A stretch of DNA of 64,000 bases from Oscillospiraceae bacterium (GCA_017434755.1 JAFRER010000010.1:1-64000); one strand, 5' to 3'; positions 33,115-42,199 are shown, counted from the first letter of the stretch. The notes: a model not told the origin generated them from the letters alone. Numbers and translations: made by a program.

Positions 33115-33132
33115 AAACAGGACGGAGATGCG

Positions 33133-33158
33133 AAAAAGAGCCTTCGCGGCTCTTTTTT
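33133..33158 (+). terminator. Terminator of the membrane-protein pair
   Basis: AAAAAGAGCC (33133-33142) pairs with GGCTCTTTTT (33148-33157). Stem plus T run, directly before the flavoprotein gene. Confidence 0.85.
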
Positions 33159-33186
33159 GCTTGATTTGAAAGGAATCGGAGAAAAT

Positions 33187-34560
33187 ATGGATTACGATGT
33201 GATAATAATCGGCGCGGGTCCCGGCGGGATCTTTTCGGCCTATGAGCTCACGAAGCTCCGGCCGGATCTGAAGATCGCCATCTTTGAGGCGGGCAACACG
33301 CTGGAAAAGAGAAAATGCCCGATCGACGGCGAGATGATCACCAAATGCATCAACTGCAAGACATGCTCGATCATGAACGGCTTCGGCGGCGCCGGGGCGT
33401 TCTCGGACGGGAAATACAACATTACCAACGAGTTCGGCGGCACGCTCCATGAGTTCATCGGCAAGGACAAGGCGATCGACCTGATGAAGTATGTGGACAC
33501 GATCAACGCCGCCCACGGCGGGGCGAAGACTAAACTCTATTCCACCGCCTCCTCCGGGCTGAAGAGGCAGTGCCTGCAGAACGGGCTGCACCTGCTCGAC
33601 GCCTCGGTGCGGCATCTGGGCACGGACATCAACTATGAGGTGCTGACGAATCTCTATAATGAGCTGAAAGACAAGGTGGAGATTTTCTTCCTCACGCCCG
33701 TGCGGGAAGTGAAGATCATCGACGGCGGCTACGCGGTGGTCACCGACAAGGGTGAGTATACCGGAGTCAAGTGCATCGTCTCGGTGGGCCGCAGCGGCAG
33801 CAAGTGGATGGAGAAGGTCTGTGAGGACCTGAACATAAAGACCCTCTCGAACCGTGTGGACATCGGCGTGCGCGTGGAGCTGCCTGCGGAGGTGTTCAGC
33901 CATATCACGGATGAGGTCTACGAGAGCAAGATCGTCTACAAGACCGAGAAGTACCAGGATCTGGTGCGGACCTTCTGCATGAACCCGAAGGGCGCCGTCG
34001 TGAACGAGAACACCAACGGCATCGTCACCGTCAACGGCCACAGCTACGAGGACCCCGCGAACCAGACGGAGAACACGAACTTCGCCCTGCTGGTTTCGAA
34101 GCACTTCACCGAGCCCTTCAAGGACTCCAACGGCTACGGCGAGAGCATCGCGAAGCTTTCGAACATGCTCGGCGGCGGCGTCATCGTGCAGCGCTTCGGC
34201 GACCTGATCCGCGGCCAGAGGAGCACGGACAAACGCATAGCCAAGGCCTTTATCACGCCCACCCTCAAGGCCACGCCGGGTGACCTGAGCCTCGTGATGC
34301 CCAAAAGGATCCTCGACGGGATCATCGAGATGATCTACGCCCTCGATAAAATCGCTCCGGGTACCGCCAACGACGACACGCTGCTCTACGGCGTGGAGGT
34401 GAAGTTCTACAACATGGAGGTCGCCATAGACAGCAACCTCGAGACGGAACACAAGGGCCTGTTCGTCATAGGCGACGGCAGCGGCGTCACCCACTCGCTG
34501 TCCCACGCCTCCGCCAGCGGCGTCTACGTTGCCCGGTACATCGCGGAGACCAAAGTATAA
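33187..34560 (+). CDS. NAD(P)/FAD-dependent dehydrogenase
   Basis: A 457-residue flavoprotein. It begins MDYDVIIIGAGPGGIFSAYE (FAD-binding Rossmann motif) and carries KCPIDGEMITKCINCKTC, a cysteine cluster in the position where the family has a redox or metal site. GGAGAFSDGKYN and a C-terminal GLFVIGDGSGVTHSLSHA complete the FAD fold. The layout matches the large family of anaerobe FAD-dependent dehydrogenases of unknown substrate. The start at 33187 follows GGAGAAAAT; an upstream in-frame ATG lies inside the terminator and is unlikely. Confidence 0.85.
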   Translation: MDYDVIIIGAGPGGIFSAYELTKLRPDLKIAIFEAGNTLEKRKCPIDGEMITKCINCKTCSIMNGFGGAGAFSDGKYNITNEFGGTLHEFIGKDKAIDLMKYVDTINAAHGGAKTKLYSTASSGLKRQCLQNGLHLLDASVRHLGTDINYEVLTNLYNELKDKVEIFFLTPVREVKIIDGGYAVVTDKGEYTGVKCIVSVGRSGSKWMEKVCEDLNIKTLSNRVDIGVRVELPAEVFSHITDEVYESKIVYKTEKYQDLVRTFCMNPKGAVVNENTNGIVTVNGHSYEDPANQTENTNFALLVSKHFTEPFKDSNGYGESIAKLSNMLGGGVIVQRFGDLIRGQRSTDKRIAKAFITPTLKATPGDLSLVMPKRILDGIIEMIYALDKIAPGTANDDTLLYGVEVKFYNMEVAIDSNLETEHKGLFVIGDGSGVTHSLSHASASGVYVARYIAETKV

Positions 34561-34579
34561 GGGCAAATACGTGCAAAAA

Positions 34580-34616
34580 AGAACTCCTGTGCCTTTCGGG
34601 CACAGGAGTTTTGTGC
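34580..34616. terminator. Bidirectional terminator
   Basis: AACTCCTGTGCC (34582-34593) pairs with GGCACAGGAGTT (34599-34610); A-rich before, TTTTGTG after. It sits between two convergent stop codons 60 bp apart. Confidence 0.85.
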
Positions 34617-34625
34617 TTATATAGC

Positions 34626-35381
34626 TTACTTCATGGAGTAGGTCACGGTGACGTTCGCAACGATCTCACTCTCGCCGGGCTGGAGTGCGGCGCCTGCGGC
34701 CCCGGTATCCATGGCGGCTGCTTCCATCGTGAAGGACATGGTGGAGCCCTTGCCGTAGCGGGCGGAGGTATCCTGCCAGCCCTCGGTGATGGTGACGGCC
34801 TCACCGAGCTTCTTTCCGGCTGCCGCCGCGAGGGTCTCGGCCTTGGCGCGGGAGGCATCCACAGCCTGCGTCAGGGCCTGGCTGTAGGCCTCATCATAGC
34901 CGCTGCAGAGGAAACTCACGTTGTCCACGTTGTTGATCCCGGCCGCGACACACGCGGAGAGGAGCTTGCCCAGATCCTCGATGTTCTGATCCTGGATCGA
35001 CATGTTGGTGTATACCACGTAGCCGACGATCTTCTGCTCGCCCATTTCCGAGTAGTCGTACTGGGGATACATGCTGTAGTTCGTGGTACGGATGCTCTTT
35101 TCCTCCACGCCGTGTTCGGTCAGCACGTCCATCACCTTCCGGACGGCCTCGCTGTTCTTGCTCTGCGCGAGTTCCGCGCTCTCTTCCCGCGTGGTCACGC
35201 CGAAGTAGACGGTGGCCTTGTCGGGGACCAGCTTTACGGTGCCCGAGGCGGACACGGTGACGGTGGCGCTGTCGCCGGCCGCCGCCGGAGCGGAGCCGCA
35301 GCCCGCAAGTCCGAAGACCAGCACGGACGCCATGGCGAGTATGAGAGTGGCGGAGACCGCCGTTTTGATGTTTCTTTTCAT
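34626..35381 (-). CDS. SIMPL-domain (DUF541) lipoprotein
   Basis: A 251-residue protein with a lipoprotein signal (VFGLAGC) and a SIMPL/DUF541 fold: VTVSASGTVKLVPDKATVYFGV, KIVGYVVYTNMSI, and an AAAGKKLGEAVTITEG stretch. The family is extracytoplasmic and linked to oxidative or envelope stress, but without a defined reaction. Single gene, GGAGG before the ATG. Confidence 0.88.
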   Translation of the reverse strand: MKRNIKTAVSATLILAMASVLVFGLAGCGSAPAAAGDSATVTVSASGTVKLVPDKATVYFGVTTREESAELAQSKNSEAVRKVMDVLTEHGVEEKSIRTTNYSMYPQYDYSEMGEQKIVGYVVYTNMSIQDQNIEDLGKLLSACVAAGINNVDNVSFLCSGYDEAYSQALTQAVDASRAKAETLAAAAGKKLGEAVTITEGWQDTSARYGKGSTMSFTMEAAAMDTGAAGAALQPGESEIVANVTVTYSMK

Positions 35382-35483
35382 TTTTATCCTCCTGTTTTAT
35401 CCATCGAGGCGCTGCCGCCCCGTTTTTCGTTACGCCCTATATGACGGAACCCCGCTGCAAAAGGTTTCGCGGTTTTGTGCACA

Positions 35484-35519
35484 GGATAAAAAGAATGCCC
35501 GCTTTTACACAGCGGGCTT
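35484..35519 (-). terminator. Terminator of the NERD/PurN-like operon
   Basis: On the minus strand, GCCCGC (35512-35517) pairs with GCGGGC (35497-35502), then ATTCTTTTTATCC. The rest of the 35382-35535 gap is featureless. Confidence 0.75.
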
Positions 35520-35535
35520 CCTGTTTCTGCGCCTT

Positions 35536-36111
35536 TCACACCCCGTAAGTGGAGCGGTAATGGAGCTCGGAGAGCTTGATGGAGATATGATGGACCTCGT
35601 CCTCGGTCAGGATCGGCCGGTCATGTGCGCGGATGCACTTGTTGATATGGCGGGGCGTGGTGATGTCGAGCGTGGAGTCGACCCATATCGAGGCCCCGCC
35701 GGTGAACACGATCACCGGGAAGAAGGCCTTTTTCGTGCAGCCGGAGGCGAGCCGGATCCTGCTGATCTGCTGATGGCAGCGGAAAAGCGGGTTCCGGAAG
35801 CTCCGTTCGGTATTGAAGTATTTCTGGGTCCATCTCTCCTCGGCCTCACTGCCGAAGATTCTGCCCGGGATATTCTTTACAAGAACAACGAACACGCCGT
35901 ATCTGGATACTACGACGTGCTTGACGAGCATCTGCCCTTTTGCGGTCTTCACCGGGATATCGCTAATCGTGATATACTCCGATTTGGGCAGAAGAGAGAG
36001 CCTCGTGGAGACGTTGGACGCTCCCATTCTGGCTCTCAGTCCGGGGAGAAAGACATGGACCACGGCGAAGATCGCCGCGAGTCCAACAATCAGTATTATG
36101 TATTTAACCAT
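35536..36111 (-). CDS. Membrane-anchored NERD-domain protein
   Basis: A 191-residue protein. An N-terminal transmembrane segment (YIILIVGLAAIFAVVHVF) precedes a NERD (nuclease-related) domain: VKHVVVSRYGVFVVLVKNIPGRIFGSEAEERWTQKY, NPLFRCHQQISRI and FFPVIVFTGGASI. The family resembles Holliday-junction-resolvase-type nucleases, but the acidic pattern is weak and enzyme activity is unproven. The start overlaps the preceding PurN-like gene by eight bases. Confidence 0.8.
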   Translation of the reverse strand: MVKYIILIVGLAAIFAVVHVFLPGLRARMGASNVSTRLSLLPKSEYITISDIPVKTAKGQMLVKHVVVSRYGVFVVLVKNIPGRIFGSEAEERWTQKYFNTERSFRNPLFRCHQQISRIRLASGCTKKAFFPVIVFTGGASIWVDSTLDITTPRHINKCIRAHDRPILTEDEVHHISIKLSELHYRSTYGV

Positions 36112-36733
36112 TCGATTCTTTTATAAACACCCTGTTCCCGCGAAAAGAAAGACGGCCTTCGCAGTAAAGAGATACCGCGTTGCTCATCAGTTTCCATTCG
36201 CATTCTTCGGTGATCCTTGCTTTCAGAGTTTCGGTCGTGTCGTTCTGGAGGACCGGGATGGCGCGCTGGGAGATGATCCCGCCGATGCCTCCGTCCTCGC
36301 TGACAAAATACGCCGTGGCGCCCGTAAGCTTGACGCCGCGCTCGATCGCCGCGGCAACGACGTCGCTGTCGCTGTCGAGATCTTCAAATGCCGGGATGAG
36401 ACAGGGTATGGTGCTGATGATCCTGTTCTTGAACTGATAAGGGATGACTCCGAGCGAGACGTCGTAGCCGGCGATGAGGACCAGCTCGATGTCCATATCC
36501 TTGAGCTTGTTGGCGACCGCCATGCTGTGGCTGATGGACGTGGGGAAAAGGTCGGGATCGACGACGAACGAGGGGATCTCGGCCCGGATGGCTCTGACCA
36601 TCGCATAGTCCTCCTTGCGGGGACAGATCACAGCTTCAAGTTTGAAATCGGGGAATTCCTTAAAATAGATCGAGTCCAGAATGCCCTGGAGCATTGCTCC
36701 GTCACCTGCGACAAGTGCAGCCGCTCTTATCAT
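36104..36733 (-). CDS. PurN-like formyltransferase homolog lacking catalytic residues
   Basis: A 209-residue protein with the overall fold of phosphoribosylglycinamide formyltransferase (GAGDGAMLQGILDSI-like N terminus, CLIPAF, GVKLTGATAYFV, GGIISQRAIPV). At the active site PurN has NIHP (Asn106, His108), VHFV (His137) and Asp144. Here those positions read STIP, AYFV and Gly. All the catalytic residues thus appear lost. I start at 36733 after AGAGGT rather than at the longer upstream ATG. It may bind a folate or nucleotide without catalysis. It is coupled to the NERD gene. Confidence 0.8.
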   Translation of the reverse strand: MIRAAALVAGDGAMLQGILDSIYFKEFPDFKLEAVICPRKEDYAMVRAIRAEIPSFVVDPDLFPTSISHSMAVANKLKDMDIELVLIAGYDVSLGVIPYQFKNRIISTIPCLIPAFEDLDSDSDVVAAAIERGVKLTGATAYFVSEDGGIGGIISQRAIPVLQNDTTETLKARITEECEWKLMSNAVSLYCEGRLSFRGNRVFIKESNG

Positions 36734-36824
36734 ACATACCTCTTGTCTGATTTCCTGGCTATTGAGAAAAAACGGAAATACAGCTATAATAAAAATGTAC
36801 AAAAATGCAGACTTTTACTTGATA

Positions 36825-36854
36825 ATTATACGTTAGGCCATTGAAAATGGTCAA
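36825..36854 (-). promoter_or_regulatory. Promoter with embedded inverted repeat
   Basis: On the minus strand, TTGACC (36849-36854), 18 bp, TATAAT (36825-36830), driving the PurN-like gene. Between the boxes lies GGCCATT-GAA-AATGGTC (36836-36852), a near-perfect inverted repeat and a likely repressor site. The divergent gene at 36876 may share it. Confidence 0.65.
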
Positions 36855-36875
36855 GTTATATAAGGATGACAAGAA

Positions 36876-38009
36876 ATGACAGAACTATTCCTGATACGTC
36901 ACGCACAGGCGGAGGGGAACCGTTACAGGATGATGCAGGGCAGGTGGGACGGAGACGTAACACCGCTCGGATACAAGGAAATCAGGGCTCTTGATGCCTG
37001 CTTCGCGGACCGCCGGATCGACGCGGTGTATTCCAGCGACCTGTTTCGGGCCGAAGTGACCGCAAAAGGGGTCGTAGGGGCCCGTGAAAACCTTTCGATA
37101 CAATATGACGACAGATTGAGAGAAATAAACGTGGGCCCATGGACCACCGCCTTTTTCGGCGATCTCCTCCGGGACAGCCGCGACGATATAGAACGCTTCA
37201 TGTTTGAAAGCGACAAATGGCGCATCGAAGGCGCGGAGACCTTTGCCGGCGTGGCGGAGAGGGCATATGCCGCGATGAGCGATATCGCCCGCACAAACGA
37301 AGGACGGACGGTGGCAGTGGTGAGCCACGGGGTGACCATACGCTGCATCCTGTGGAAGATCACCGGAGCACCGATCAACGACACGGCCGCCCTGCCCATA
37401 TGCGGGAACGCGGCCTACTGCAGGCTCGTATACGACAACGGCCGCTTTTCCGTGAAGGAGATAAACTGCAGGGAACATCTGGCGCAGCTTCCGCAGCAAA
37501 GCTGGGACGGGACGCCCGCCATGAGCGCGGAGCTGTTCGACCCGCGTTCGGACCCGGATTACTACACCGGATGCTATTCCGACGCGTGGGAATGCGCTCA
37601 CGGCAGCCTGGCGGGATTTGATCCGATGACCTATCTGCGGGCCGCGGAGAAGCATCACGCGGCGGACGCGCGGGCGGTGCTGCGAATGGTCAACGGAGAT
37701 AAAAGCGCCGGCCTGCTGGACCTCGACCCGGTGAGGGGCCTCGTAAACGGATACGGATGGATAAGCCTGCTCTATCTGAAGGAGGAGTATCGGCGGCGCG
37801 GCTGCGGCATCCAGCTTCTGGGCCGGGCCCTCATCTACTATCAGGCAAAGGGAAGAAAGGCGCTGCGGCTATGCGTCGCCGAAGAGAATAAAGAGGCGCT
37901 GTCGTTTTATGAAAAGTGGGGCTTTGAGGTGATCGCGAGCTCGCAGTCATCGACCGGCACCCTGTTCGAGATGGAAAAGAAGATAAGGGAGAAAAGGATC
38001 CTCGCATGA
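36876..38009 (+). CDS. Histidine phosphatase - GNAT acetyltransferase fusion
   Basis: A 377-residue two-domain protein. Residues 1-200 are a phosphoglycerate-mutase-like histidine phosphatase with the RHG motif LIRHAQAEGN and second His in VVSHGVT. Residues about 205-370 are a GNAT acyltransferase with the acetyl-CoA loop EEYRRRGCGIQLL and ALSFYEKWGFEV. Phosphatase and acetylase in one chain suggest two steps on one small substrate. The stop overlaps the next gene (ATGA), so a metallophosphatase is made with it. Confidence 0.88.
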   Translation: MTELFLIRHAQAEGNRYRMMQGRWDGDVTPLGYKEIRALDACFADRRIDAVYSSDLFRAEVTAKGVVGARENLSIQYDDRLREINVGPWTTAFFGDLLRDSRDDIERFMFESDKWRIEGAETFAGVAERAYAAMSDIARTNEGRTVAVVSHGVTIRCILWKITGAPINDTAALPICGNAAYCRLVYDNGRFSVKEINCREHLAQLPQQSWDGTPAMSAELFDPRSDPDYYTGCYSDAWECAHGSLAGFDPMTYLRAAEKHHAADARAVLRMVNGDKSAGLLDLDPVRGLVNGYGWISLLYLKEEYRRRGCGIQLLGRALIYYQAKGRKALRLCVAEENKEALSFYEKWGFEVIASSQSSTGTLFEMEKKIREKRILA

Positions 38010-39106
38010 AGCGTTATAACGGCAAGACTGTTATAAAAAGAATAGCGCCCGAAGCCGGCAGAAGGATTCTCGTGATATCCGACATCCACGGAAACCTTTC
38101 CTATTTTGAGGAGCTTCTCCGGAAGGTCGGGTTCTGCGCGGAGGACATCCTGATCATCGACGGGGACTTTCTGGAGAAAGGGCCCAGCAGTCTCGATACG
38201 CTCCGCTTCGTCATGGAGCTTTCCGCAAAAGGGAACACGCACGCCGTATGCGGCAACTGTGACGGCTGGCACACCATGTTCGGCATGACGCCCGAAGAGG
38301 ATGACGAGACTCTGGCGTACATTAGGTATAGGGGAAGAGGCCTGATCTGGGATATGTGCCGGGAGATCGGCATCGATCCGGCAGGACTGGAGCACTTTAC
38401 GGAAACGAAGGAGCTGCTGAAGGAAAAATACGCGCGGGAGTGGGATTTCCTGAGTGAGTTACCCCACGCGATAGAGACGGAGAAGTTCGTCTTCGCCCAC
38501 GCGGGGATGGATCCCGCCTTGAGCCTTGAGGAAAACAGCATCGAGGTCCTCGAGCATTCGGACGCGCTGATGGAGAAGGGATACAGCTTTGAAAAGTGGC
38601 TGATCGTCGGGCACTGGCCTGTGATGCTCTATTGGGAGAACATCGTGTCCGCAAACCCGATCATCGACCGGGAGCACCGGATCATCAGCCTGGATGGAGG
38701 CTGCGTGCTCAAGGATGACGGGCAGCTGAACTGCCTCATCATCCCGGACGCGGACAGCGAGGATTTCCGCTTCGAGGCCTACGATCCCTTCCCCGTAAAG
38801 AAGGTGCGGGATCCGCAGGAGGGCGGCGGGACGTCGTACTATATCCGCTGGGGGGACAGCCGCGTACAGATCCTCGAGCGGGGCACGGAGTTTTCGCTGT
38901 GCAGGCATGTCCGGACCGGATACACGATGCGGATCCTTACGAAATATCTGTTCTCGGACGGCGAGTACACGGACTGCAACGACTGCACCGACTATGTGCT
39001 CCCGCTGGAGAAGGGGGACGAGGTCTCCGTGGTGGAGACGACCTCCGAGGGGTATTTCGTGAAGCACAGGGGGATCTCCGGCTGGTATTACGGAGAGCTG
39101 GAATAA
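38006..39106 (+). CDS. Calcineurin-like metallophosphoesterase with SH3-like tail
   Basis: A 366-residue protein. The metal motifs are VISDIHGN, DGDFLEKGP, CGNCDGW, VFAHAGMDP and LIVGHWPV. GNCD instead of GNHE is the form seen in YfcE-type phosphodiesterases, while the rest recalls PrpA/ApaH-type phosphatases. The last 100 residues, after a Gly linker, form a beta-rich SH3b-like end (GDEVSVVETTSEGYFVKHRGISGWYYGELE). No signal peptide. Coupled to the histidine phosphatase-GNAT gene, so they probably share a pathway. Confidence 0.82.
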   Translation: MKRYNGKTVIKRIAPEAGRRILVISDIHGNLSYFEELLRKVGFCAEDILIIDGDFLEKGPSSLDTLRFVMELSAKGNTHAVCGNCDGWHTMFGMTPEEDDETLAYIRYRGRGLIWDMCREIGIDPAGLEHFTETKELLKEKYAREWDFLSELPHAIETEKFVFAHAGMDPALSLEENSIEVLEHSDALMEKGYSFEKWLIVGHWPVMLYWENIVSANPIIDREHRIISLDGGCVLKDDGQLNCLIIPDADSEDFRFEAYDPFPVKKVRDPQEGGGTSYYIRWGDSRVQILERGTEFSLCRHVRTGYTMRILTKYLFSDGEYTDCNDCTDYVLPLEKGDEVSVVETTSEGYFVKHRGISGWYYGELE

Positions 39107-39116
39107 AGGAACAGAA

Positions 39117-39152
39117 TGAAAGAGGAGCGGCCGTCCGGCCGCTCCTCTTTCT
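39117..39152. terminator. Bidirectional terminator
   Basis: AGAGGAGCGGCC (39121-39132) pairs with GGCCGCTCCTCT (39137-39148), with A-rich and T-rich ends extending the stem. Lies between convergent genes. Confidence 0.85.
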
Positions 39153-39163
39153 GCAGAAAGCAT

Positions 39164-40285
39164 TTATTCAAAATATTCCACAACGGTTTTCAGATATTCC
39201 CGGATGGGCAGATGCTGGGGGCATTTCCTCTCGCACTGCCCGCATTTTATGCAGTCGCTCGCCTTTCCGAATTCGGTGATGAGATTCCAATAGTAGTTTC
39301 CCTGAGGTCTCCAGCCCTCCACGCCCCTCTCCTGATACTCCGCGTTGAGAAGGGAGAAGTACTTCGGGATGGCAATGTTCTTCGGGCATCCGTCCGTGCA
39401 GTAGGAGCAGCCGGTGCAGGGCACCAGGATGTTTTTGTTTATCGCTTCTGCGGCCTGCTCCATGAAGGTCAGTTCCTCATCGTTCAGCGGCGTGAAACCG
39501 TCCATGAACGTGGTGTTGTCCTCCATCTGGGCGAGGGAGTTCATGCCGCTGAGCACCATCACCACGTTCTTGTGGCTCGCTGCGAAGCGGATCGCCCAGG
39601 ACGCGGGCGAGGAGCCGGGCAGACGGCGTTGGAATTCGGCATCGAGCTCCGCGGGGACCTTCGCGAGCGAACCGCCCTTGACGGGCTCCATCACAATCAC
39701 GGGCTTTCCGAAGCGCTCCGCGACTGCGTAGCACTCGCCGCTGCGGATGGCGGGGCTGTTCCAGTCCAGATAGTTCAGCTGGATCTGCACGTATTCCATC
39801 TCAGGGTGTTCGATCAGGATCTGTTCGAGCATCTCGGGGCTGCCGTGGAAGGAGAAGCCGATATGGCGGATCAGGCCCTGCGCCTTCTTCTCCTTTATGA
39901 AATCCCAGCATCCGAGGCGGTCGAAGATCCCGATGGTCATGGGATTGATGTTGTGGAGCCAGTAGTAATCAAAGAAACCGACGCCCGTTCTGCGCAGCTG
40001 CAGATCGAACAGGGCGCTCACATCCTCCTTCTTCCGCAGAGAGAAGGGGGAAAGCTTGGTGGTGAGGGTGTAGGCGTCGCGCGGATAGCGGTCGGCCACG
40101 CAGGGCTTGAACGCGGCCTCACTCATGCCGCCGCAGTAGACGGGAGCGGTGTCGAAATAGGTGAAGCCCCGCGCAAGGAACAGGTCGACGAGCTTTTTGA
40201 TAAGCTCGATATCGACGCTCCTCTCGTCATTGGGATCAGTCAGGGGCAGACGCATAAGACCGAATCCGAGCTTTTTGGCATTCAT
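39164..40285 (-). CDS. Aldo/keto reductase with C-terminal 4Fe-4S domain
   Basis: A 373-residue protein. The TIM-barrel reductase part has TYFDTAPVYCGGMSEAA, LTTKL and YYWLHNIN. The C terminus adds two 4Fe-4S motifs (CTGCSYCTDGCPKNI; CIKCGQCERKCPQHL). This fused form is common in anaerobes and probably takes electrons from ferredoxin. The start is at 40285, eight bases after AAAGGAG. It is the last gene of a three-gene run from rpe. Confidence 0.9.
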   Translation of the reverse strand: MNAKKLGFGLMRLPLTDPNDERSVDIELIKKLVDLFLARGFTYFDTAPVYCGGMSEAAFKPCVADRYPRDAYTLTTKLSPFSLRKKEDVSALFDLQLRRTGVGFFDYYWLHNINPMTIGIFDRLGCWDFIKEKKAQGLIRHIGFSFHGSPEMLEQILIEHPEMEYVQIQLNYLDWNSPAIRSGECYAVAERFGKPVIVMEPVKGGSLAKVPAELDAEFQRRLPGSSPASWAIRFAASHKNVVMVLSGMNSLAQMEDNTTFMDGFTPLNDEELTFMEQAAEAINKNILVPCTGCSYCTDGCPKNIAIPKYFSLLNAEYQERGVEGWRPQGNYYWNLITEFGKASDCIKCGQCERKCPQHLPIREYLKTVVEYFE

Positions 40286-40311
40286 TTGTTTGCTCCTTTC
40301 TTCTGTAAAAA

Positions 40312-41505
40312 TCACCAGCCGAGACCCATGCCCGTTCCGCCGGGGAGATAGGGCATGCCCATGATATCGCGCATGTCGTAATAGGACTGATCCTCCCGCC
40401 AGCCGCCGCCGGTGGAGCCCATGATATCATCGGGCGGGGCATAGATGATGGTATTCGGCAGAGCGGCCTGTAATTCACCGAGCTCCTCGCTGCTTATCTT
40501 CACATGCGGCATCCAGAGCCGTGCAAGCCAGGGCATCTGCCTGAGGGTCTCCCACTCGGCAAAGTAGCAGTAGCCGATGTTGAGGTGCTTGAGGTTCTTG
40601 CAGCTGAGCAGCGGCGTGAGGTCTATGATGCGGTTGTTGTTGAAAAGCTCCAGATATTCCAGATCCGGCATGTTGGCAATGGGGCTGATGTCGCTGAATT
40701 TTCCCTGCACCAGGATCAGGTATTTCATCTTGGTCATACGGCTGAGAAAATCGAGGTCTTTGTAAGCCATGTGGCCCAGATCAAGAGCCTCCATCTCGGT
40801 GCAGTACTGCAGCGGGGCGAGTTCCCTGCTGCCCAGCTGCGGGGCAACGTATCCGAGCCTGGGGACATCTGAGGCGCAGAACATCGTGGCATCCGTGCGG
40901 AGAGTATACACACTGAAGTGAACGGTCCAGACAAAGAGGATATCGTCATAACGTTGGTTCAGATCGTCCATGTATTCATCGGAAAGGCCGCAGTCGGACA
41001 TAATGACCTTTTCGAGACCTGTGAAGTACTTCAGGGAGGCCTCCACTTCGGAGGCGTCCTTCATCTTCGTGCCGCTGAGGTCGATCTCTTTTGCGTCGGA
41101 GGAAAAAATGTGCCCGAACAGGTCCACGTTCCAGACCATTGAGATCCCGGGATTACGCTCAACGAGAGACAGCGCCTCCTCTTGTGTCAAGGACGTACCC
41201 CGCAGATCAAGAGACGACAGTTTCGGGAACATCGGCAGAAGGCTTTCTATTCTGGTTTTATCCATATCGAAGCCGCTCAGCACAAGACGCGGGGTCTCGG
41301 CGCTGAAGAGCACGCCGTCTATCTCGACGAGGGGCGGAGGCGTCGATTCCGCAGCCGTTTCCGGGGCTTCGGATGTCACAGTTTCAGGCAGCGGAAAAGG
41401 CACGGAATTCCCGCACGCGCAGAGAAGCAGCGCCGCGGACAGAAGTATAAGAAGGGCGAGCCCTCCGGAACGGAGCGCTCGGCCAAGGGATGAAAAAGGA
41501 CTCAC
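40312..41505 (-). CDS. Leucine-rich-repeat lipoprotein
   Basis: A 397-residue surface protein. GTG start at 41505, eight bases after AAGGAGG; the longer frame overlaps rpe and lacks a site. Signal peptide with lipobox ALLLCAC, then a Pro/Glu linker, then leucine-rich repeats (LSSLDLRGTSLTQEEA, AKEIDLSGTKMKDASE, LEYLELFNNNRIIDLTPL, LKHLNIGYC). A Gly/Met-rich C terminus follows. It probably binds an extracellular ligand. Only 22 bp separate it from rpe. Confidence 0.82.
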   Translation of the reverse strand: MSPFSSLGRALRSGGLALLILLSAALLLCACGNSVPFPLPETVTSEAPETAAESTPPPLVEIDGVLFSAETPRLVLSGFDMDKTRIESLLPMFPKLSSLDLRGTSLTQEEALSLVERNPGISMVWNVDLFGHIFSSDAKEIDLSGTKMKDASEVEASLKYFTGLEKVIMSDCGLSDEYMDDLNQRYDDILFVWTVHFSVYTLRTDATMFCASDVPRLGYVAPQLGSRELAPLQYCTEMEALDLGHMAYKDLDFLSRMTKMKYLILVQGKFSDISPIANMPDLEYLELFNNNRIIDLTPLLSCKNLKHLNIGYCYFAEWETLRQMPWLARLWMPHVKISSEELGELQAALPNTIIYAPPDDIMGSTGGGWREDQSYYDMRDIMGMPYLPGGTGMGLGW

Positions 41506-41527
41506 GGGAAGGTCCTCCTTGCGGTTA

Positions 41528-42199
41528 TCAGAGAATGGGTCCGTCGCCGGCTGCGCGCAGAGCGCGGATGGTGGCGGCTCTGTCTCCGGAGTGGAAAACG
41601 GTGCTCCCGGAGACAAGAACGTTCGCACCGGCGGCGATGGCGGCAGGCGCAGTCTCGAGCGTGATCCCGCCGTCCACCTCGAGCTCGCAGCCCGGATTGC
41701 GCTCATCGATGATCTTCCGCACCCCGGAGACCACGTCCAGTTGATCGAACAGGAGAGTCTGGCCGCCCAGACCGGGGTATACGGTCATCACCAGAATAAG
41801 GTCCACATCGTCTATGAAGGGCAGAACGGCGTCCGCTTTCGTGCCTGGGCTGAGCGTGATGCCGGTTTTTTTGCCGCAGGAGCGGATGATGTCGAGGGCT
41901 TTTCGGGTGTTTTCGACGCTGTCTGCCTCGACGTGGCAGTTTACAAGGTCGGCGCCGGAGTCGCAGAAGCGCTGCACGTACCGCAGCGGCTGCTCGATCA
42001 TGAGATGCACGTCGATGAACGCGTCCGTTGCCTTTCTGATCGAGGCGAGGACCGGAATGCCGAAGGAGATGTTCCGGACGAACATCCCGTCCATAACGTC
42101 AAAATGGATATAGTCGGCTCCGCAGGCCATAACATCGGATATTTCCACGCCGAGCCTCGCAAAATCGGCCGAAAGGATGGAAGGGGCTATTTTTATCAT
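41528..42199 (-). CDS. rpe: Ribulose-phosphate 3-epimerase
   Basis: A 223-residue TIM-barrel enzyme of the pentose phosphate pathway, interconverting ribulose-5-P and xylulose-5-P. Family motifs: APSILSADF, HFDVMDGMFV, DVHLMIEQP, MTVYPGLGGQ, EVDGGITLE and LVSGSTVF. GGAGGTG precedes the ATG. It heads the rpe - LRR lipoprotein - Fe-S aldo/keto reductase run. Confidence 0.95.
   Translation of the reverse strand: MIKIAPSILSADFARLGVEISDVMACGADYIHFDVMDGMFVRNISFGIPVLASIRKATDAFIDVHLMIEQPLRYVQRFCDSGADLVNCHVEADSVENTRKALDIIRSCGKKTGITLSPGTKADAVLPFIDDVDLILVMTVYPGLGGQTLLFDQLDVVSGVRKIIDERNPGCELEVDGGITLETAPAAIAAGANVLVSGSTVFHSGDRAATIRALRAAGDGPIL

Noticed and set aside
33157-33186. Upstream start for the FAD dehydrogenase
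   Set aside because: The in-frame start overlaps the T run of the preceding terminator and lacks a ribosome-binding site. The start at 33187 gives the family N terminus.
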